The notes: generated by a model from the sequence alone, not told the origin. A DNA stretch of 8,528 nucleotides from Candidatus Pelagibacter sp. TMED153 (GCA_002169935.2 NHHC02000044.1:1-8528); one strand, 5' to 3'. Numbered from the stretch's first letter, positions 1 to 8,441 are shown. Program-made: numbers and translations.

Positions 1-249
1 CAAGCAATGGAAAAAGCTATGCAATATGCTTATCGAGATAGAAAAGCAAAAAAAAGAGAATTTAGATCTTTATGGATACAGAGAATCAATGCTGGGGTGA
101 GAATGGAAGGTTTGACTTATGCAAAATTTATTAACGGTTTGGCTAAATCTAAGATTAAGTTAGACAGAAAAGTGTTGGCAGAATTGGCTTATAACAATCC
201 AGAAGTCTTTAAATCTATAGTAAAAAAGGTTCAATCTTCCCTTAACTAA
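1..249 (+). CDS. rplT: Large-subunit ribosomal protein L20, 3' part
   Basis: L20 binds 23S rRNA early in 50S assembly. The reading frame is open from base 1, so the gene is cut by the window edge and the ATG at 7 is internal. The 82 visible residues correspond to about the last two thirds of the roughly 118-residue family. The match to known L20 proteins is clear from memory: [19 protein letters not shown] early on, then RINAGVR, then TYAKFINGL, then a DRKVLAELA helix. The protein is rich in Lys and Arg, as expected for an rRNA binder. In many bacteria it follows infC and rpmI, which would lie to the left. The gene ends with TAA 50 bases before pheS, an rplT-pheS order common in bacteria. The identity is secure; only the 5' end is missing. 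Confidence 0.97.
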   Translation, partial: QAMEKAMQYAYRDRKAKKREFRSLWIQRINAGVRMEGLTYAKFINGLAKSKIKLDRKVLAELAYNNPEVFKSIVKKVQSSLN

Positions 250-299
250 TAAGTGTCTTTGATTTAATCTCAACTTAATATAAAAAATCATAATACCCA
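250..299. other. rplT-pheS intergenic gap, no clear signal
   Basis: This is the largest gap before the tRNA gene, 50 bases long and very AT-rich. I see no hairpin with a T-run that could end the rplT transcript, no leader peptide with Phe codons, and no T-box. TTGATT at 259-264 and several TA-rich -10-like hexamers (for example 279-284 and 289-294) are present, but no pair has good spacing, so a promoter is not supported. The bases just before the pheS ATG contain no Shine-Dalgarno motif. pheS may simply be read through from rplT. Confidence 0.5.
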
Positions 300-1367
300 A
301 TGAGTGATTTAGATAAAATAAACTCTATTTTTAATGCAAAGATAGACTCAATAAAATCAAAAGATGAATTACAGAACTTAAAAACAGAATTTTTCGGTAA
401 AAATGGTCAAATCACAAATCAGTTTAAAAATCTAGGATCTTTGTCTCCTGATCAAAAAAAAGAATTTGCCTCTAGCTTAAATAAATTAAAAGATAGTTTA
501 TCTAATCAAATTGAAGAAAAGAATTTAGAAATTGAAACAAGAGAAATTAATGAAAAATTAAAAAATGAAAAAATTGATGTAACTTTACCTATAAGATCTT
601 ACAGACAAGGAAAAATTCATCCTGTATCTCAAGTTATAGATGAAATTTCTTCTATATTTTCTGAGATAGGATTTTCTGTTGCGGAGGGTCCTGATGTTGA
701 AACAGAGTATAATAATTTTACCGCGCTTAATACACCTGAAGATCATCCAGCGAGAGATATGCATGACACTTTTTATCTCAGTAAAGATAAAAAACTTTTA
801 TTAAGGACTCATACTTCACCAGTTCAAATAAGAAGTATGTTAAATGAAGAACCACCATTTAAAATTATAGTTCCTGGCAGAACTTATCGATCAGATAGTG
901 ACCAGACTCATGCTCCAATGTTTCATCAATTAGAAGGTCTTCATATAGATAAAAATATTACAATGGGTCATTTAAAAGGATGTTTAGATTATTTTATAAA
1001 GGAATTTTTTGAAGTTAAAAATGTTAAGATGAGATTTAGGCCAAGTCATTTTCCATTTACTGAACCTTCAGCAGAAGTAGATATCGGATATAGATTAGAG
1101 AACGGAAAAATAGTTATTGGAGAAGGAGATAAATGGTTAGAAGTTTTGGGTTGCGGAATGGTACACCCAAACGTTTTAAAAAATGTAAAAGTTGATACAA
1201 AAAAATATCAAGGTTTTGCTTTTGGTATTGGAATTGATCGACTTGCAATGTTAAAATATGGAATTAATGATCTAAGGGCATTTTTCGAAACAGATTATCG
1301 ATGGATAAGTCATTTTGGCTTTGATCCTTTAGATGTTCCAACAAATTATAGAGGTTTAAGTAAATGA
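300..1367 (+). CDS. pheS: Phenylalanyl-tRNA synthetase alpha subunit
   Basis: PheS is the catalytic chain of the cytoplasmic alpha2-beta2 PheRS, which activates Phe with ATP and charges tRNA-Phe. The 355-residue product has a Lys/Glu-rich N-terminal helical arm (about 1-95, the tRNA-contacting coiled coil) followed by a class II aminoacylation core. Visible core motifs are [12 protein letters not shown] (129-140), DTFYL (156-160), [10 protein letters not shown] (169-178), [19 protein letters not shown] (192-210), the Phe-site segment [17 protein letters not shown] (246-262), and motif 3 [17 protein letters not shown] (305-321), whose Arg contacts ATP. Length is slightly above the E. coli protein and normal for alphaproteobacteria as I recall them. 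The start ATG lacks a Shine-Dalgarno motif but gives a normal N-terminus. Its TGA overlaps the pheT ATG, so the two subunits are probably translationally coupled. Confidence 0.98.
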   Translation: MSDLDKINSIFNAKIDSIKSKDELQNLKTEFFGKNGQITNQFKNLGSLSPDQKKEFASSLNKLKDSLSNQIEEKNLEIETREINEKLKNEKIDVTLPIRSYRQGKIHPVSQVIDEISSIFSEIGFSVAEGPDVETEYNNFTALNTPEDHPARDMHDTFYLSKDKKLLLRTHTSPVQIRSMLNEEPPFKIIVPGRTYRSDSDQTHAPMFHQLEGLHIDKNITMGHLKGCLDYFIKEFFEVKNVKMRFRPSHFPFTEPSAEVDIGYRLENGKIVIGEGDKWLEVLGCGMVHPNVLKNVKVDTKKYQGFAFGIGIDRLAMLKYGINDLRAFFETDYRWISHFGFDPLDVPTNYRGLSK

Positions 1368-3766
1368 TTATTACAATCTCTTGGCTAAGGGAACACTTAC
1401 AAACAAAAGCAAGTGAAGCCAAGATAATAGATCAGCTAACTAATATTGGACTTGAGGTTGAAAATGTAAAAGAGAATTTAGGAGAATTAAGTGAATTTAA
1501 AGTTGCGAAAATTTTAAAAACAGAAAAACATCCCAATGCAGACAAATTAAAAGTTTGTGAAGTTAGCCTTGGAGACAATAGGATTATAAAAGTAGTCTGT
1601 GGAGCATCAAATGCTAGAGATGGTTTAGTAACTATCTATGCCCCTCCTGGAGCAATTATTCCTAAGACAAAGTTCAAGTTAAATATTGCTAAAATTAGAG
1701 GAGTAGAGTCCCAGGGAATGCTTTGTTCAGAAAATGAATTAAATTTATCAGATGAAAGTGATGGGATTATAGAATTAAAGAACAAGGAAAGGGAAATTGG
1801 CAAAAGTTATTTTAAAACTAAATCAGAAAAGGCCTTGGATATTGCTATCACTCCAAATAGAGCGGATTGTCTTGGAGTAAGAGGGATAGCAAGAGATCTT
1901 GCTTCATCTGGATTAGGAAGTCTTTTGAAACTAAAGAAAAAAAATTTTAAACAAACTTTAAAACAGCCTATCAAAGTATCCGTTTCTAAGGAAAAAAACC
2001 AAGGGTGTTTATCTTTTGGAAGTTGTTACATAAAAAATATTACAAATAAAGAAAGTCCAGAATGGTTAAAAAATAAAATTTTAGCTCTAGGCTTGAAGCC
2101 GATATCTGCAGTTGTTGATATTACAAATTATGTAATGTTTGATTTCAATAGACCTTTGCATGCTTATGATGCTAACAAAATAGACACAGAAATTATTGTT
2201 AGAAACTCACAAGAAGGTGAAGAATTTGAGGGATTGGATAGTGAGAAATATAAACTCAAGAAAGGAATGTGTGTTATTGCAGACAAAAGTAGCATACTTG
2301 GACTCGGAGGAGTCATTGGAGGAACAAAAACATCTACTGAGTTTGATACAAAAAATATATTATTAGAGTCCGCTTATTTTTTACCTTCATCAATTAGAAA
2401 AACAGCGCGTGAATTGAACATTAATACAGATGCTAAATATAGATTTGAAAGAGGAATAGATCCTAATTCTATAAAAGAGGGCTTAGAAATAGCTGTAGGG
2501 TTAATAATTAAGATTTGTGGCGGAGAAGCAAGCAAATTTGCTATTACTGGTCAAACATCTCAAAAGAATAAAGTTGTAGATTTTGATATTGAAAAATTTA
2601 AAGATTTAATTGGCATCTCAATTTCAATTTCTGAAACTGATAAAATTCTATCATCTTTAGGTTTTAAAGTTAAAAAAACTAAAAAAACTTTAAAAGTTGA
2701 AATTCCATCTTGGAGATCAGATGTTTCGCAAGATATTGATTTAATTGAAGAATTAATAAGGATTAAAGGATTTGACAAAATCCAAGTGATAGAACCTAAA
2801 AAAGGAAGAGAAAAAGAGACTTTGAATTTTAAGCAGAAACTGTTTCATCTTTCTCAAAGAGCTTTAGCTTCAAAAGGTTATATGGAAACAGTTACTTGGT
2901 CATTTACAGACTCAAGTATTGATAAACAATTTTCAAAAGGTGAAAAAGAAATACATATTTATAATCCTATATCATCAGATTTAGATGTTTTGAGGAGATC
3001 AATATTTTCTAATCTGTCTATTCATCTTAAGAAAAATCAAGACAGAGGTTATAGTGATCTTTCTTTTTTTGAAATAGGACCAACTTTTTTTGGAAAAAAT
3101 CCTGGCGAACAGCAAATAGTTGTCGGGGGAATAAAATCTGGCCAAGTCAACAGAAAAAGCTGGTCGGATAAGGTCAGAAATATTGATGTCTTTGATATTA
3201 AAAGCGATGCATTAAGAACATTAGTTGAATTGGGTATAGATGAAAATAATCTTTTTATAAGTGATATAACAAAAAGTAGTTACCATCCTGGTCGATCAGG
3301 ATCTATTAATTTAAAGTCAGATAAAGGACCACATTTAGCATATTTTGGAGAATTGCATCCAGCCATATTGAAAAAAATGGATTTTAAAGATAAAAATATA
3401 TTTGGATTTGAAATTTTCTTAAAAAATATACCTAAACCTAATAAAAAAGCTAGACAAACAAAAGTCAATTATACAGTTTCAGATTTTCAAAAATCAGAAA
3501 GGGATTTTGCATTTGTAATCGATAAATATTTTAAAGTTGGTTTGCTTGAGAAATTAATTAAAGAAGTGGATGAAAATATTATTCAAAGAGTAGTTGTTTT
3601 TGACATTTTTGAAGGAGAAAATATTCCAAAAGATAAAAAATCAGTAGCTATTAATGTAACTCTTCAAGCGTTAGACAAAACTTTAAGTGAAAAAGATTTA
3701 GATCAAGTAAGCCAAAAAATAATCGAAGTCGTTAAAGAAAAAACTGGTGCAACAATCAGATCCTAA
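1364..3766 (+). CDS. pheT: Phenylalanyl-tRNA synthetase beta subunit
   Basis: PheT is the non-catalytic chain of PheRS. It supplies editing of mischarged Tyr-tRNA-Phe and tRNA binding. The 800-residue product has the full bacterial domain order: N-terminal segment [10 protein letters not shown] (3-12); EMAP/OB tRNA-binding domain (about 40-150, with [16 protein letters not shown] at 52-67 and [11 protein letters not shown] at 116-126); B3/B4 editing region (about 210-380, with [10 protein letters not shown] at 264-273 and RFERGIDP at 360-367); B5 domain (about 400-475, [17 protein letters not shown] at 447-463); the inactive synthetase-like core (about 490-690); and a C-terminal FDX-ACB anticodon-binding domain (about 705-800, [10 protein letters not shown] and [10 protein letters not shown]). 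The ATG overlaps the pheS stop by 4 bases and has AGAGG (1350-1354) 9 bases upstream, one of the few convincing Shine-Dalgarno sites here. The TAA shares its last base with the lepA ATG. Confidence 0.98.
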   Translation: MIITISWLREHLQTKASEAKIIDQLTNIGLEVENVKENLGELSEFKVAKILKTEKHPNADKLKVCEVSLGDNRIIKVVCGASNARDGLVTIYAPPGAIIPKTKFKLNIAKIRGVESQGMLCSENELNLSDESDGIIELKNKEREIGKSYFKTKSEKALDIAITPNRADCLGVRGIARDLASSGLGSLLKLKKKNFKQTLKQPIKVSVSKEKNQGCLSFGSCYIKNITNKESPEWLKNKILALGLKPISAVVDITNYVMFDFNRPLHAYDANKIDTEIIVRNSQEGEEFEGLDSEKYKLKKGMCVIADKSSILGLGGVIGGTKTSTEFDTKNILLESAYFLPSSIRKTARELNINTDAKYRFERGIDPNSIKEGLEIAVGLIIKICGGEASKFAITGQTSQKNKVVDFDIEKFKDLIGISISISETDKILSSLGFKVKKTKKTLKVEIPSWRSDVSQDIDLIEELIRIKGFDKIQVIEPKKGREKETLNFKQKLFHLSQRALASKGYMETVTWSFTDSSIDKQFSKGEKEIHIYNPISSDLDVLRRSIFSNLSIHLKKNQDRGYSDLSFFEIGPTFFGKNPGEQQIVVGGIKSGQVNRKSWSDKVRNIDVFDIKSDALRTLVELGIDENNLFISDITKSSYHPGRSGSINLKSDKGPHLAYFGELHPAILKKMDFKDKNIFGFEIFLKNIPKPNKKARQTKVNYTVSDFQKSERDFAFVIDKYFKVGLLEKLIKEVDENIIQRVVVFDIFEGENIPKDKKSVAINVTLQALDKTLSEKDLDQVSQKIIEVVKEKTGATIRS

Positions 3767-5574
3767 TGACAGACATTAATAGAATTCGTAATTTTTCAAT
3801 AATTGCGCATATAGATCATGGGAAATCTACTATTGCAGATCGAATTATTCATAAGTGTGGAGGGTTAACTGACAGAGAGATGAAAACTCAAGTTTTAGAC
3901 TCTATGGATATTGAAAGAGAAAGAGGAATTACTATTAAAGCACAAACAGTAAAGCTTAATTATAAAGCGAGAGATGGAAAAGAATATATTTTAAATATCA
4001 TAGACACGCCAGGTCATGTAGATTTTGGCTACGAAGTAAGTCGATCTTTATCTGCTTGCGAAGGCTCATTATTAGTAGTGGACAGCACCCAAGGTGTTGA
4101 AGCACAGACACTAGCAAATGTTTACCAAGCTTTGGAAATTAATCATGAAGTTATACCAGTTTTAAATAAAATAGATTTACCAGCATCAGATATTGATAAA
4201 ACAAAAAAAGAAATTGAAGATGTGGTTGGTATTGATACATCAAATGCAATTAAATGTTCAGGAAAAACAGGCGAAGGGATTGACGACATCTTAGAAGCAA
4301 TCATAAAAAATTTACCTTCTCCAAAAGGTGTCCAGGAAGAAAAACTTAAATCTCTACTAGTCGATAGCTGGTATGACAGTTATCTTGGTGTTGTTATTTT
4401 AGTGAGAGTTATAAATGGTAAAATTAAAAAAAATATGAGAATTAAGTTAATGTCTAATGGCCAAGAACATATTATTGAAAAAGTCGGCATATTTACTCCA
4501 AAGCCTAATGATGTAGAGGAGTTAAATTCAGGTGAAATTGGCTTTATAATAACTGGGATTAAATCTTTATCTGAAACAAAAGTTGGAGATACAATTTGTG
4601 ATTCATCTGATCCTATAGAAAAACCGTTGCCAGGATTTAAACCAAGCAAGCCAGTTGTTTTTTGTGGCTTATTTCCTGTAGACAGTTCAGAGTATCAAAA
4701 ATTAAAAGATGGATTAGGAAAACTTAAACTCAATGATTCTAGTTTTTCTTATGAAGCAGAGTCATCTAGTGCTCTAGGACTAGGTTTTAGATGTGGCTTT
4801 CTTGGGTTGTTGCACTTAGAAATTATAACAGAAAGATTGGAACGGGAGTTTGATGTAAACTTAATAACGACAACACCTGGAGTTATCTATAAAGTTCATC
4901 AAGTTAAAGGTGGAGTTATGAATTTACAAAATCCTTCTAGCATGCCAGATCCCACTCAAATTATAAAAATTGAAGAACCTTGGATTAAGGCTACCATTAT
5001 AACCCCCGATGAGTATTTAGGATCAATTATAAAAATTTGCCAAGACAAAAGGGGAATTCAGACTAATTTAAGTTATTCTGGAAATCGAGCTGTGCTGTCT
5101 TATGATTTACCACTTAATGAAATTGTATTTGATTTTAACGATAGATTAAAATCTGTTTCGAGTGGATATGCAAGTTTTGATTACGAAATTACAGGTCATA
5201 AGGAAGGTGATCTGGTAAAGTTAGGTATATTAGTAAACGCTGAACCTGTTGATGCTTTAGCAATGATTATTCATAAAGATTTTGCTCAAACTACCGGAAG
5301 ACAAGTTTGTGAAAAGTTAAAAGATTTAATTCCAAGACATAATTTTATGATTCCAATACAAGCAGCTATTGGAGGGAAAATCGTGGCAAGAGAATCAATT
5401 AAAGGTTTTTCCAAAGATGTTTTAACTAAAATTCATGGTGGTGGCGCAACAGATAGAAAGAAAAAATTACTTAAAAAACAAAAGAGAGGTAAAGCAAGAT
5501 CTAAACAATTTGGAAAAGTAGAAATACCCCAAGAAGCATTTATTGGTGTTTTAAAAATTAGTAAAGAGAATTAG
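3766..5574 (+). CDS. lepA: Elongation factor 4 (LepA) GTPase
   Basis: LepA/EF4 is a ribosome-associated translational GTPase related to EF-G, linked to back-translocation, ribosome assembly and initiation efficiency. The 602-residue product is full length. G-domain motifs are all present: G1 AHIDHGKST (14-22), G2 RGIT (53-56), G3 [12 protein letters not shown] (80-91) with the catalytic-type His84, G4 NKID (134-137) and G5 near SGKTG (165-169). Domain II follows, then the EF-G-like domain with [19 protein letters not shown], then a domain V-like part, and the LepA-specific C-terminal domain ending [13 protein letters not shown]. The C-terminal segment at 556-563 departs from the usual pattern (see findings). 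The ATG overlaps the pheT stop by one base and has no Shine-Dalgarno motif, so coupling to pheT is likely. TAG at 5572-5574 directly abuts the next gene's GTG in the same frame. Confidence 0.98.
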   Translation: MTDINRIRNFSIIAHIDHGKSTIADRIIHKCGGLTDREMKTQVLDSMDIERERGITIKAQTVKLNYKARDGKEYILNIIDTPGHVDFGYEVSRSLSACEGSLLVVDSTQGVEAQTLANVYQALEINHEVIPVLNKIDLPASDIDKTKKEIEDVVGIDTSNAIKCSGKTGEGIDDILEAIIKNLPSPKGVQEEKLKSLLVDSWYDSYLGVVILVRVINGKIKKNMRIKLMSNGQEHIIEKVGIFTPKPNDVEELNSGEIGFIITGIKSLSETKVGDTICDSSDPIEKPLPGFKPSKPVVFCGLFPVDSSEYQKLKDGLGKLKLNDSSFSYEAESSSALGLGFRCGFLGLLHLEIITERLEREFDVNLITTTPGVIYKVHQVKGGVMNLQNPSSMPDPTQIIKIEEPWIKATIITPDEYLGSIIKICQDKRGIQTNLSYSGNRAVLSYDLPLNEIVFDFNDRLKSVSSGYASFDYEITGHKEGDLVKLGILVNAEPVDALAMIIHKDFAQTTGRQVCEKLKDLIPRHNFMIPIQAAIGGKIVARESIKGFSKDVLTKIHGGGATDRKKKLLKKQKRGKARSKQFGKVEIPQEAFIGVLKISKEN

Positions 5575-6591
5575 GTGGAAAAAGAGTTATATATAATTAC
5601 AAATGAGAGTTTTTACTATCAAGATAAAAATTATTATTGTGATAATATTGATCTTAAGTCAATTCCTGAGGGACTAAGTAAATATAATGAAACACATATA
5701 ATTGCAAGAAAGTCTAATATTTCTAGAAGTAAAAAAGTAGAAATAAAAAAAATTAAAATTTATAATAATATATTTTCTTATTTATTTTCTTTAATGAAAA
5801 GTTTTCGAAATCAAAAAAGTTGTTATTTGATTATTTCAATTTCTCCTTATACTTTTTTTGCTAGTTTACTTTTAAAAATTTTTTTTAAGAGACATTTTAT
5901 ATATTTAAGAAGTGACGGTTATGAGGAGTATAAGTCAATCTTAGGTTTTATAGGTCCTTTTATTTATCACCTAATGTTTTCCATTGCTTCTTTGAATAGC
6001 AACCTAATTAGTTGTAGAAAACATATTTTGAGAAATAAAAAAGGTGAAATAGTTCACCCTTCACAATTAAATGAAAAATGGTTTAAAGAGTCAAAAGACT
6101 TAAATTTTAAAAAAATTAAATTACTATATGTAGGAAGAATAAGAGTTGAAAAAGGAATTTATTCTCTCTTAGAAATTATAAAAGATTCTGAGCTAGAATT
6201 AACAATCGTCTCTCCTGAGAAAGAAACAAGACTTAAATCGCCACCAAAAAATGTAACTATTGTAAATTGTGAAAACTACAATGATTCTATAATAAAATTT
6301 TATGACGAAAATTATATTTTTATTTTGCCTTCATTTACTGAAGCTCACCCGCAAGTATTGGATGAAGCGTTAGCAAGAAATAGACCAGTAGTAATTTTTA
6401 ATGAAATATCTCATGTTCTAAGGGATAGAAACGGTATTTTTATTTCAAATAGAGACATAGATTCTTTAATGAAAATTATTCAATATATAGAAAATAATTA
6501 CGAAAATATTAAACAAGAAATGAAAAAAAATAAGCTACCAATGAAAGAAAATTTTATATTAGAATTAAAAAAAATTATTTTAAAAGATTAA
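5575..6591 (+). CDS. GT4-like (GT-B fold) glycosyltransferase
   Basis: This 338-residue protein is probably a retaining glycosyltransferase that moves a sugar from a nucleotide donor onto a lipid-linked or surface glycan at the inner membrane face. The C-terminal half shows the GT4 hallmarks: LYVGRIRVEKG (184-194) opening the donor-binding domain, and FTEAHPQVLDE (254-264), an EX7E motif with Glu256 and Glu264. The N-terminal half (1-175) is poorly conserved and acceptor-specific; hydrophobic stretches near 87-105 and 122-140 fit a membrane-associated face, not clear transmembrane spans. The start is GTG, the only non-ATG start here. It is the best choice because the next in-frame ATG (codon 74) would remove the first strands, and AAAGAGA (5563-5569) lies just upstream. 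There is no gap after lepA. Base composition is clearly more AT-rich than lepA. Donor and acceptor are unknown. Confidence 0.85.
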   Translation: MEKELYIITNESFYYQDKNYYCDNIDLKSIPEGLSKYNETHIIARKSNISRSKKVEIKKIKIYNNIFSYLFSLMKSFRNQKSCYLIISISPYTFFASLLLKIFFKRHFIYLRSDGYEEYKSILGFIGPFIYHLMFSIASLNSNLISCRKHILRNKKGEIVHPSQLNEKWFKESKDLNFKKIKLLYVGRIRVEKGIYSLLEIIKDSELELTIVSPEKETRLKSPPKNVTIVNCENYNDSIIKFYDENYIFILPSFTEAHPQVLDEALARNRPVVIFNEISHVLRDRNGIFISNRDIDSLMKIIQYIENNYENIKQEMKKNKLPMKENFILELKKIILKD

Positions 6592-6594
6592 TCA

Positions 6595-7308
6595 ATGAAA
6601 AATAAAAATATAAAGAATCCAATGATTATACTTTGCGGTGGAAGAGGAACAAGAATGGGTAAAATCACAAAAAAAATTCCAAAACCTATGATCAAAATTG
6701 GAAAAAAACCAATTATAGAACATAAAATAAGATATTATCGGTCCAAAGGAATTCAAAAATTTATTTTTTGCCTTGGATATAAATCAAAAATTTTAAAAAA
6801 TTTTTTACTAAATAAAAATAAATATAAAAGTATTTTTAATGATGCAGGACTAAAACCTGGAATTCTGAAAAGAATTTTCTATGTTAAAGATTTGATTACT
6901 CAATCAACTTTAATTAGCTACGGAGATACTTTAGCAAAAATAGATTTTAAGAAATTAATTAAAAATCATGAAAAATCTAAATGTACGATAACAATTGTAG
7001 TTGCGCCTATACAAAATCCTTTTGGACTCGTAAAATGGAACTCAAAAGGAAAAGTTACTAATTTTAATGAAAAACCTATATTAAATCATTTTATCGGTTA
7101 TGCTGTGATAAGTCCGAATTTCTTTAAAAAAATTGATAATAAATTTATAAATTTAAGTGATGGAAAAGGAGTTGTTAAGGCCATAAACTATTTGATAAAA
7201 AAAAAACAAGTAAATATATTTAGATTTAATGATATGCAGATAACAATTAATTCACCCGATGAATTAAAAAATGCAAAATTAAATTACAATAAATATTTTA
7301 CACTATGA
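6595..7308 (+). CDS. Sugar-1-phosphate nucleotidyltransferase (RfbF-like)
   Basis: This 237-residue enzyme should couple a sugar 1-phosphate to an NTP, giving an NDP-sugar and pyrophosphate. The N-terminal signature GGRGTRMGKITKKIPKPM (15-32) is the canonical NTP-transferase loop plus catalytic Lys. FIFCLGYKS (56-64) resembles the glucose-1-phosphate cytidylyltransferase (RfbF) pattern. YGD (109-111) supplies the metal-binding Asp, and FNEKP (157-161) is the usual sugar-side motif. The nucleotide and sugar cannot be fixed from this; CTP/glucose-1-P is one option, a heptose- or mannose-type enzyme another. Two starts are possible: ATG 6595, three bases after the preceding stop, and ATG 6622, which gives an N-terminus MIILCGG more typical of the family. 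Neither has a good Shine-Dalgarno motif. A run of ten A residues (7197-7206) lies in codons 201-204. The stop overlaps the next start by 4 bases, so the two are likely coupled. Confidence 0.85.
   Translation: MKNKNIKNPMIILCGGRGTRMGKITKKIPKPMIKIGKKPIIEHKIRYYRSKGIQKFIFCLGYKSKILKNFLLNKNKYKSIFNDAGLKPGILKRIFYVKDLITQSTLISYGDTLAKIDFKKLIKNHEKSKCTITIVVAPIQNPFGLVKWNSKGKVTNFNEKPILNHFIGYAVISPNFFKKIDNKFINLSDGKGVVKAINYLIKKKQVNIFRFNDMQITINSPDELKNAKLNYNKYFTL
7197..7206 (+). repeat. Homopolymer run of ten A in coding sequence
   Basis: Ten consecutive A residues inside the nucleotidyltransferase encode three Lys codons after an Ile codon. Runs of seven or eight A are common elsewhere in the window (for example 454-461, 4426-4433, 6523-6530), but this is the longest I found. 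A length change of one base would shift the last about 35 codons. Confidence 0.9.
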
Positions 7309-8282
7309 GCATATTGAAAAATAAAAAGATTTTAATTACTGGCGGAGCGGGGTTTATAGGCTCTCATCTTACCAAAAGATTACTTTATGAAGGAGCAAAA
7401 GTTTCTGTAATTGTTAAATATAATAGCATCATAGATTCTCCTCGATTAGTAAAAATATGGAACAAAATAAATATAATAGAAGCAGATCTACGTAACACTG
7501 ACTCTGTTAGTGAGATAAAAAAAATGAACTTTGATTTGGCTTTTCATTTAGCAGCCTATAATCATGTTGGAGATAGTTTTAGACATGTTTTAGAGAATGT
7601 AAATTCCAATTTATTATCAACTATTAATTTGCTAAATCATGGTCCAAAAATAAAAAAATTTATTCACATGGGTTCCTCAGAAATATATGGAATTCAAAAA
7701 AAACTACCATTTAACATTGATGAGAAACCTAATCCAATGTCTCCTTATGGTGTAACAAAATATGCTAGCGAGTTATTTACATTATTAAAAGCCAAACAAT
7801 CTAAACTAAATCTAATTTGTGTGAGACCTTTTAATACTTTTGGACCTTACCAAAGTGAAAAAGCAATTATCCCAGAAATAATTATAAAGTGTTTGCAAAA
7901 CAAAGAAGTCCGAACTACCGGTGGAAAACAAACTAGAGAATTTAATTACATTGATAATATTGTAGATGGCATTTTGTTTCTAAACAGAAAAATTAATCAT
8001 AGTATAGATCCTATAAACGTTGGAACTAATAAACCGATATCTATAAAAAACTTAGTAAAAAAAATTCATAAATACTCAAAATCATCTTCTAAACTTAAAA
8101 TTGGAGCTTTAAAATATAGGCCCAATGAAATTTGGAAGATGCAAGCAAATAATAAAAAGATAATGTCTAAAGGTTGGAAGCCTAAAATTGGTTTTGATGA
8201 AGGTTTAAAACTTACTATCAATTGGTATCGGGGTTTCAAAAAGATATATTTAAATCAATCCAGCGAATTTAAAAAATTATAA
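7305..8282 (+). CDS. NAD-dependent nucleotide-sugar epimerase/dehydratase
   Basis: This 325-residue protein is an extended short-chain dehydrogenase/reductase acting on a nucleotide sugar, presumably the product of the preceding nucleotidyltransferase or a related pool sugar. It has the Rossmann glycine motif GGAGFIG (13-19), the acidic strand end EADLRN (59-64), HLAAYNHV (81-88), the catalytic set GSSEIYG (123-129) with PYGVTK (147-152) giving Tyr148 and Lys152, and the substrate-side [11 protein letters not shown] (174-184) followed by [13 protein letters not shown] (211-223). The C-terminal part, [15 protein letters not shown] (272-286) and [12 protein letters not shown] (290-301), is typical of UDP-sugar epimerases and dehydratases. 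The SSE triad fits 4,6-dehydratases, C4 epimerases or decarboxylases, so the reaction is open. It lacks the GFKG-type N-terminus I associate with CDP-glucose 4,6-dehydratase (RfbG). Length is normal. The stop is only 4 bases from the tRNA gene. Confidence 0.88.
   Translation: MSILKNKKILITGGAGFIGSHLTKRLLYEGAKVSVIVKYNSIIDSPRLVKIWNKINIIEADLRNTDSVSEIKKMNFDLAFHLAAYNHVGDSFRHVLENVNSNLLSTINLLNHGPKIKKFIHMGSSEIYGIQKKLPFNIDEKPNPMSPYGVTKYASELFTLLKAKQSKLNLICVRPFNTFGPYQSEKAIIPEIIIKCLQNKEVRTTGGKQTREFNYIDNIVDGILFLNRKINHSIDPINVGTNKPISIKNLVKKIHKYSKSSSKLKIGALKYRPNEIWKMQANNKKIMSKGWKPKIGFDEGLKLTINWYRGFKKIYLNQSSEFKKL
8222..8250 (+). promoter_or_regulatory. Possible promoter for tRNA-Ser inside upstream gene
   Basis: TTGGTA (8222-8227, four of six matches to the -35 consensus) and TATATT (8245-8250, five of six matches to the -10 consensus) are separated by exactly 17 bases. 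Transcription would begin near 8257, giving a leader of about 30 bases before the mature tRNA 5' end at 8287. The site lies inside the last codons of the epimerase gene. In DNA this AT-rich such pairs arise by chance, so this is a weak call; the tRNA could equally be processed from the long upstream transcript. Confidence 0.28.
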
Positions 8283-8286
8283 GTCT

Positions 8287-8376
8287 GGAGAGGTGGCCGA
8301 GTGGTTGAAGGCGCACGCTTGGAAAGCGTGTAAACGGGAAACCGTTTCGAGGGTTCGAATCCCTCTCTCTCCGCCA
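8287..8376 (+). tRNA. tRNA-Ser (anticodon GGA), CCA encoded
   Basis: This is a complete 90-base class II tRNA reading UCC and UCU codons. The acceptor stem pairs GGAGAGG (8287-8293) with TCTCTCC (8366-8372), with one G-U pair, followed by discriminator G and an encoded CCA (8374-8376). The D arm has GCC/GGC. The anticodon stem CACGC/GCGTG encloses loop TTGGAAA, giving anticodon GGA. A long variable arm, AAACGGG/CCGTTT around an A-rich loop, marks it as Ser, and the discriminator G agrees. The T arm is GAGGG-TTCGAAT-CCCTC. The gene begins 4 bases after the epimerase stop codon. I see no second copy of its 3' end in the window, so there is no direct sign of an attachment site. Confidence 0.98.
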
Positions 8377-8394
8377 TTATAATTTATAGTTTTA

Positions 8395-8403
8395 TTATCC
8401 ACA
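8395..8403 (+). promoter_or_regulatory. Perfect DnaA-box 9-mer (isolated)
   Basis: TTATCCACA matches the strict DnaA-box consensus TTATNCACA, in the form found in the strongest E. coli oriC boxes, and lies in non-coding DNA 18 bases after the tRNA gene. Only one box was noticed, without an accompanying cluster or unwinding element. A rough chance estimate at this base composition is about 0.1 for this exact 9-mer in the window on both strands. It may be a DnaA regulatory or titration site, or chance. Confidence 0.3.
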
Positions 8404-8441
8404 CACAACTAACAGGAGTCTTATTTTTTAAACACGAATCA

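Noticed and set aside
250..299. Leader peptide, T-box or attenuator controlling pheST
   Set aside because: The gap is only 50 bases, with no Phe-rich short frame, no T-box motif and only a 5-bp complementarity around a large loop (250-254 with 273-277).
2560..2778. Minus-strand open frame of 72 codons
   Set aside because: It lies wholly inside pheT on the opposite strand, has no family resemblance, and is a low-complexity shadow of the real gene.
3280..3468. Minus-strand open frame of 62 codons
   Set aside because: It is antisense to conserved pheT sequence and has no recognisable domain or start signal.
4380..4649. Minus-strand open frame of 89 codons
   Set aside because: It is antisense to the lepA domain II region. 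The hydrophobic stretch near its end is a by-product of Lys/Asn-rich codons on the plus strand.
8350..8376. Phage or island attachment site at the tRNA-Ser 3' end
   Set aside because: No integrase gene and no second copy of the T-arm/acceptor sequence were seen, and the sugar genes lie on the 5' side of the tRNA, opposite to the usual integration pattern.
8377..8388. Palindrome TATAATTTATA as terminator of the tRNA transcript
   Set aside because: The arms are all A/T and only one base separates them, so no stable hairpin can form. A perfect TATAAT at 8378-8383 has no -35 partner at suitable spacing.
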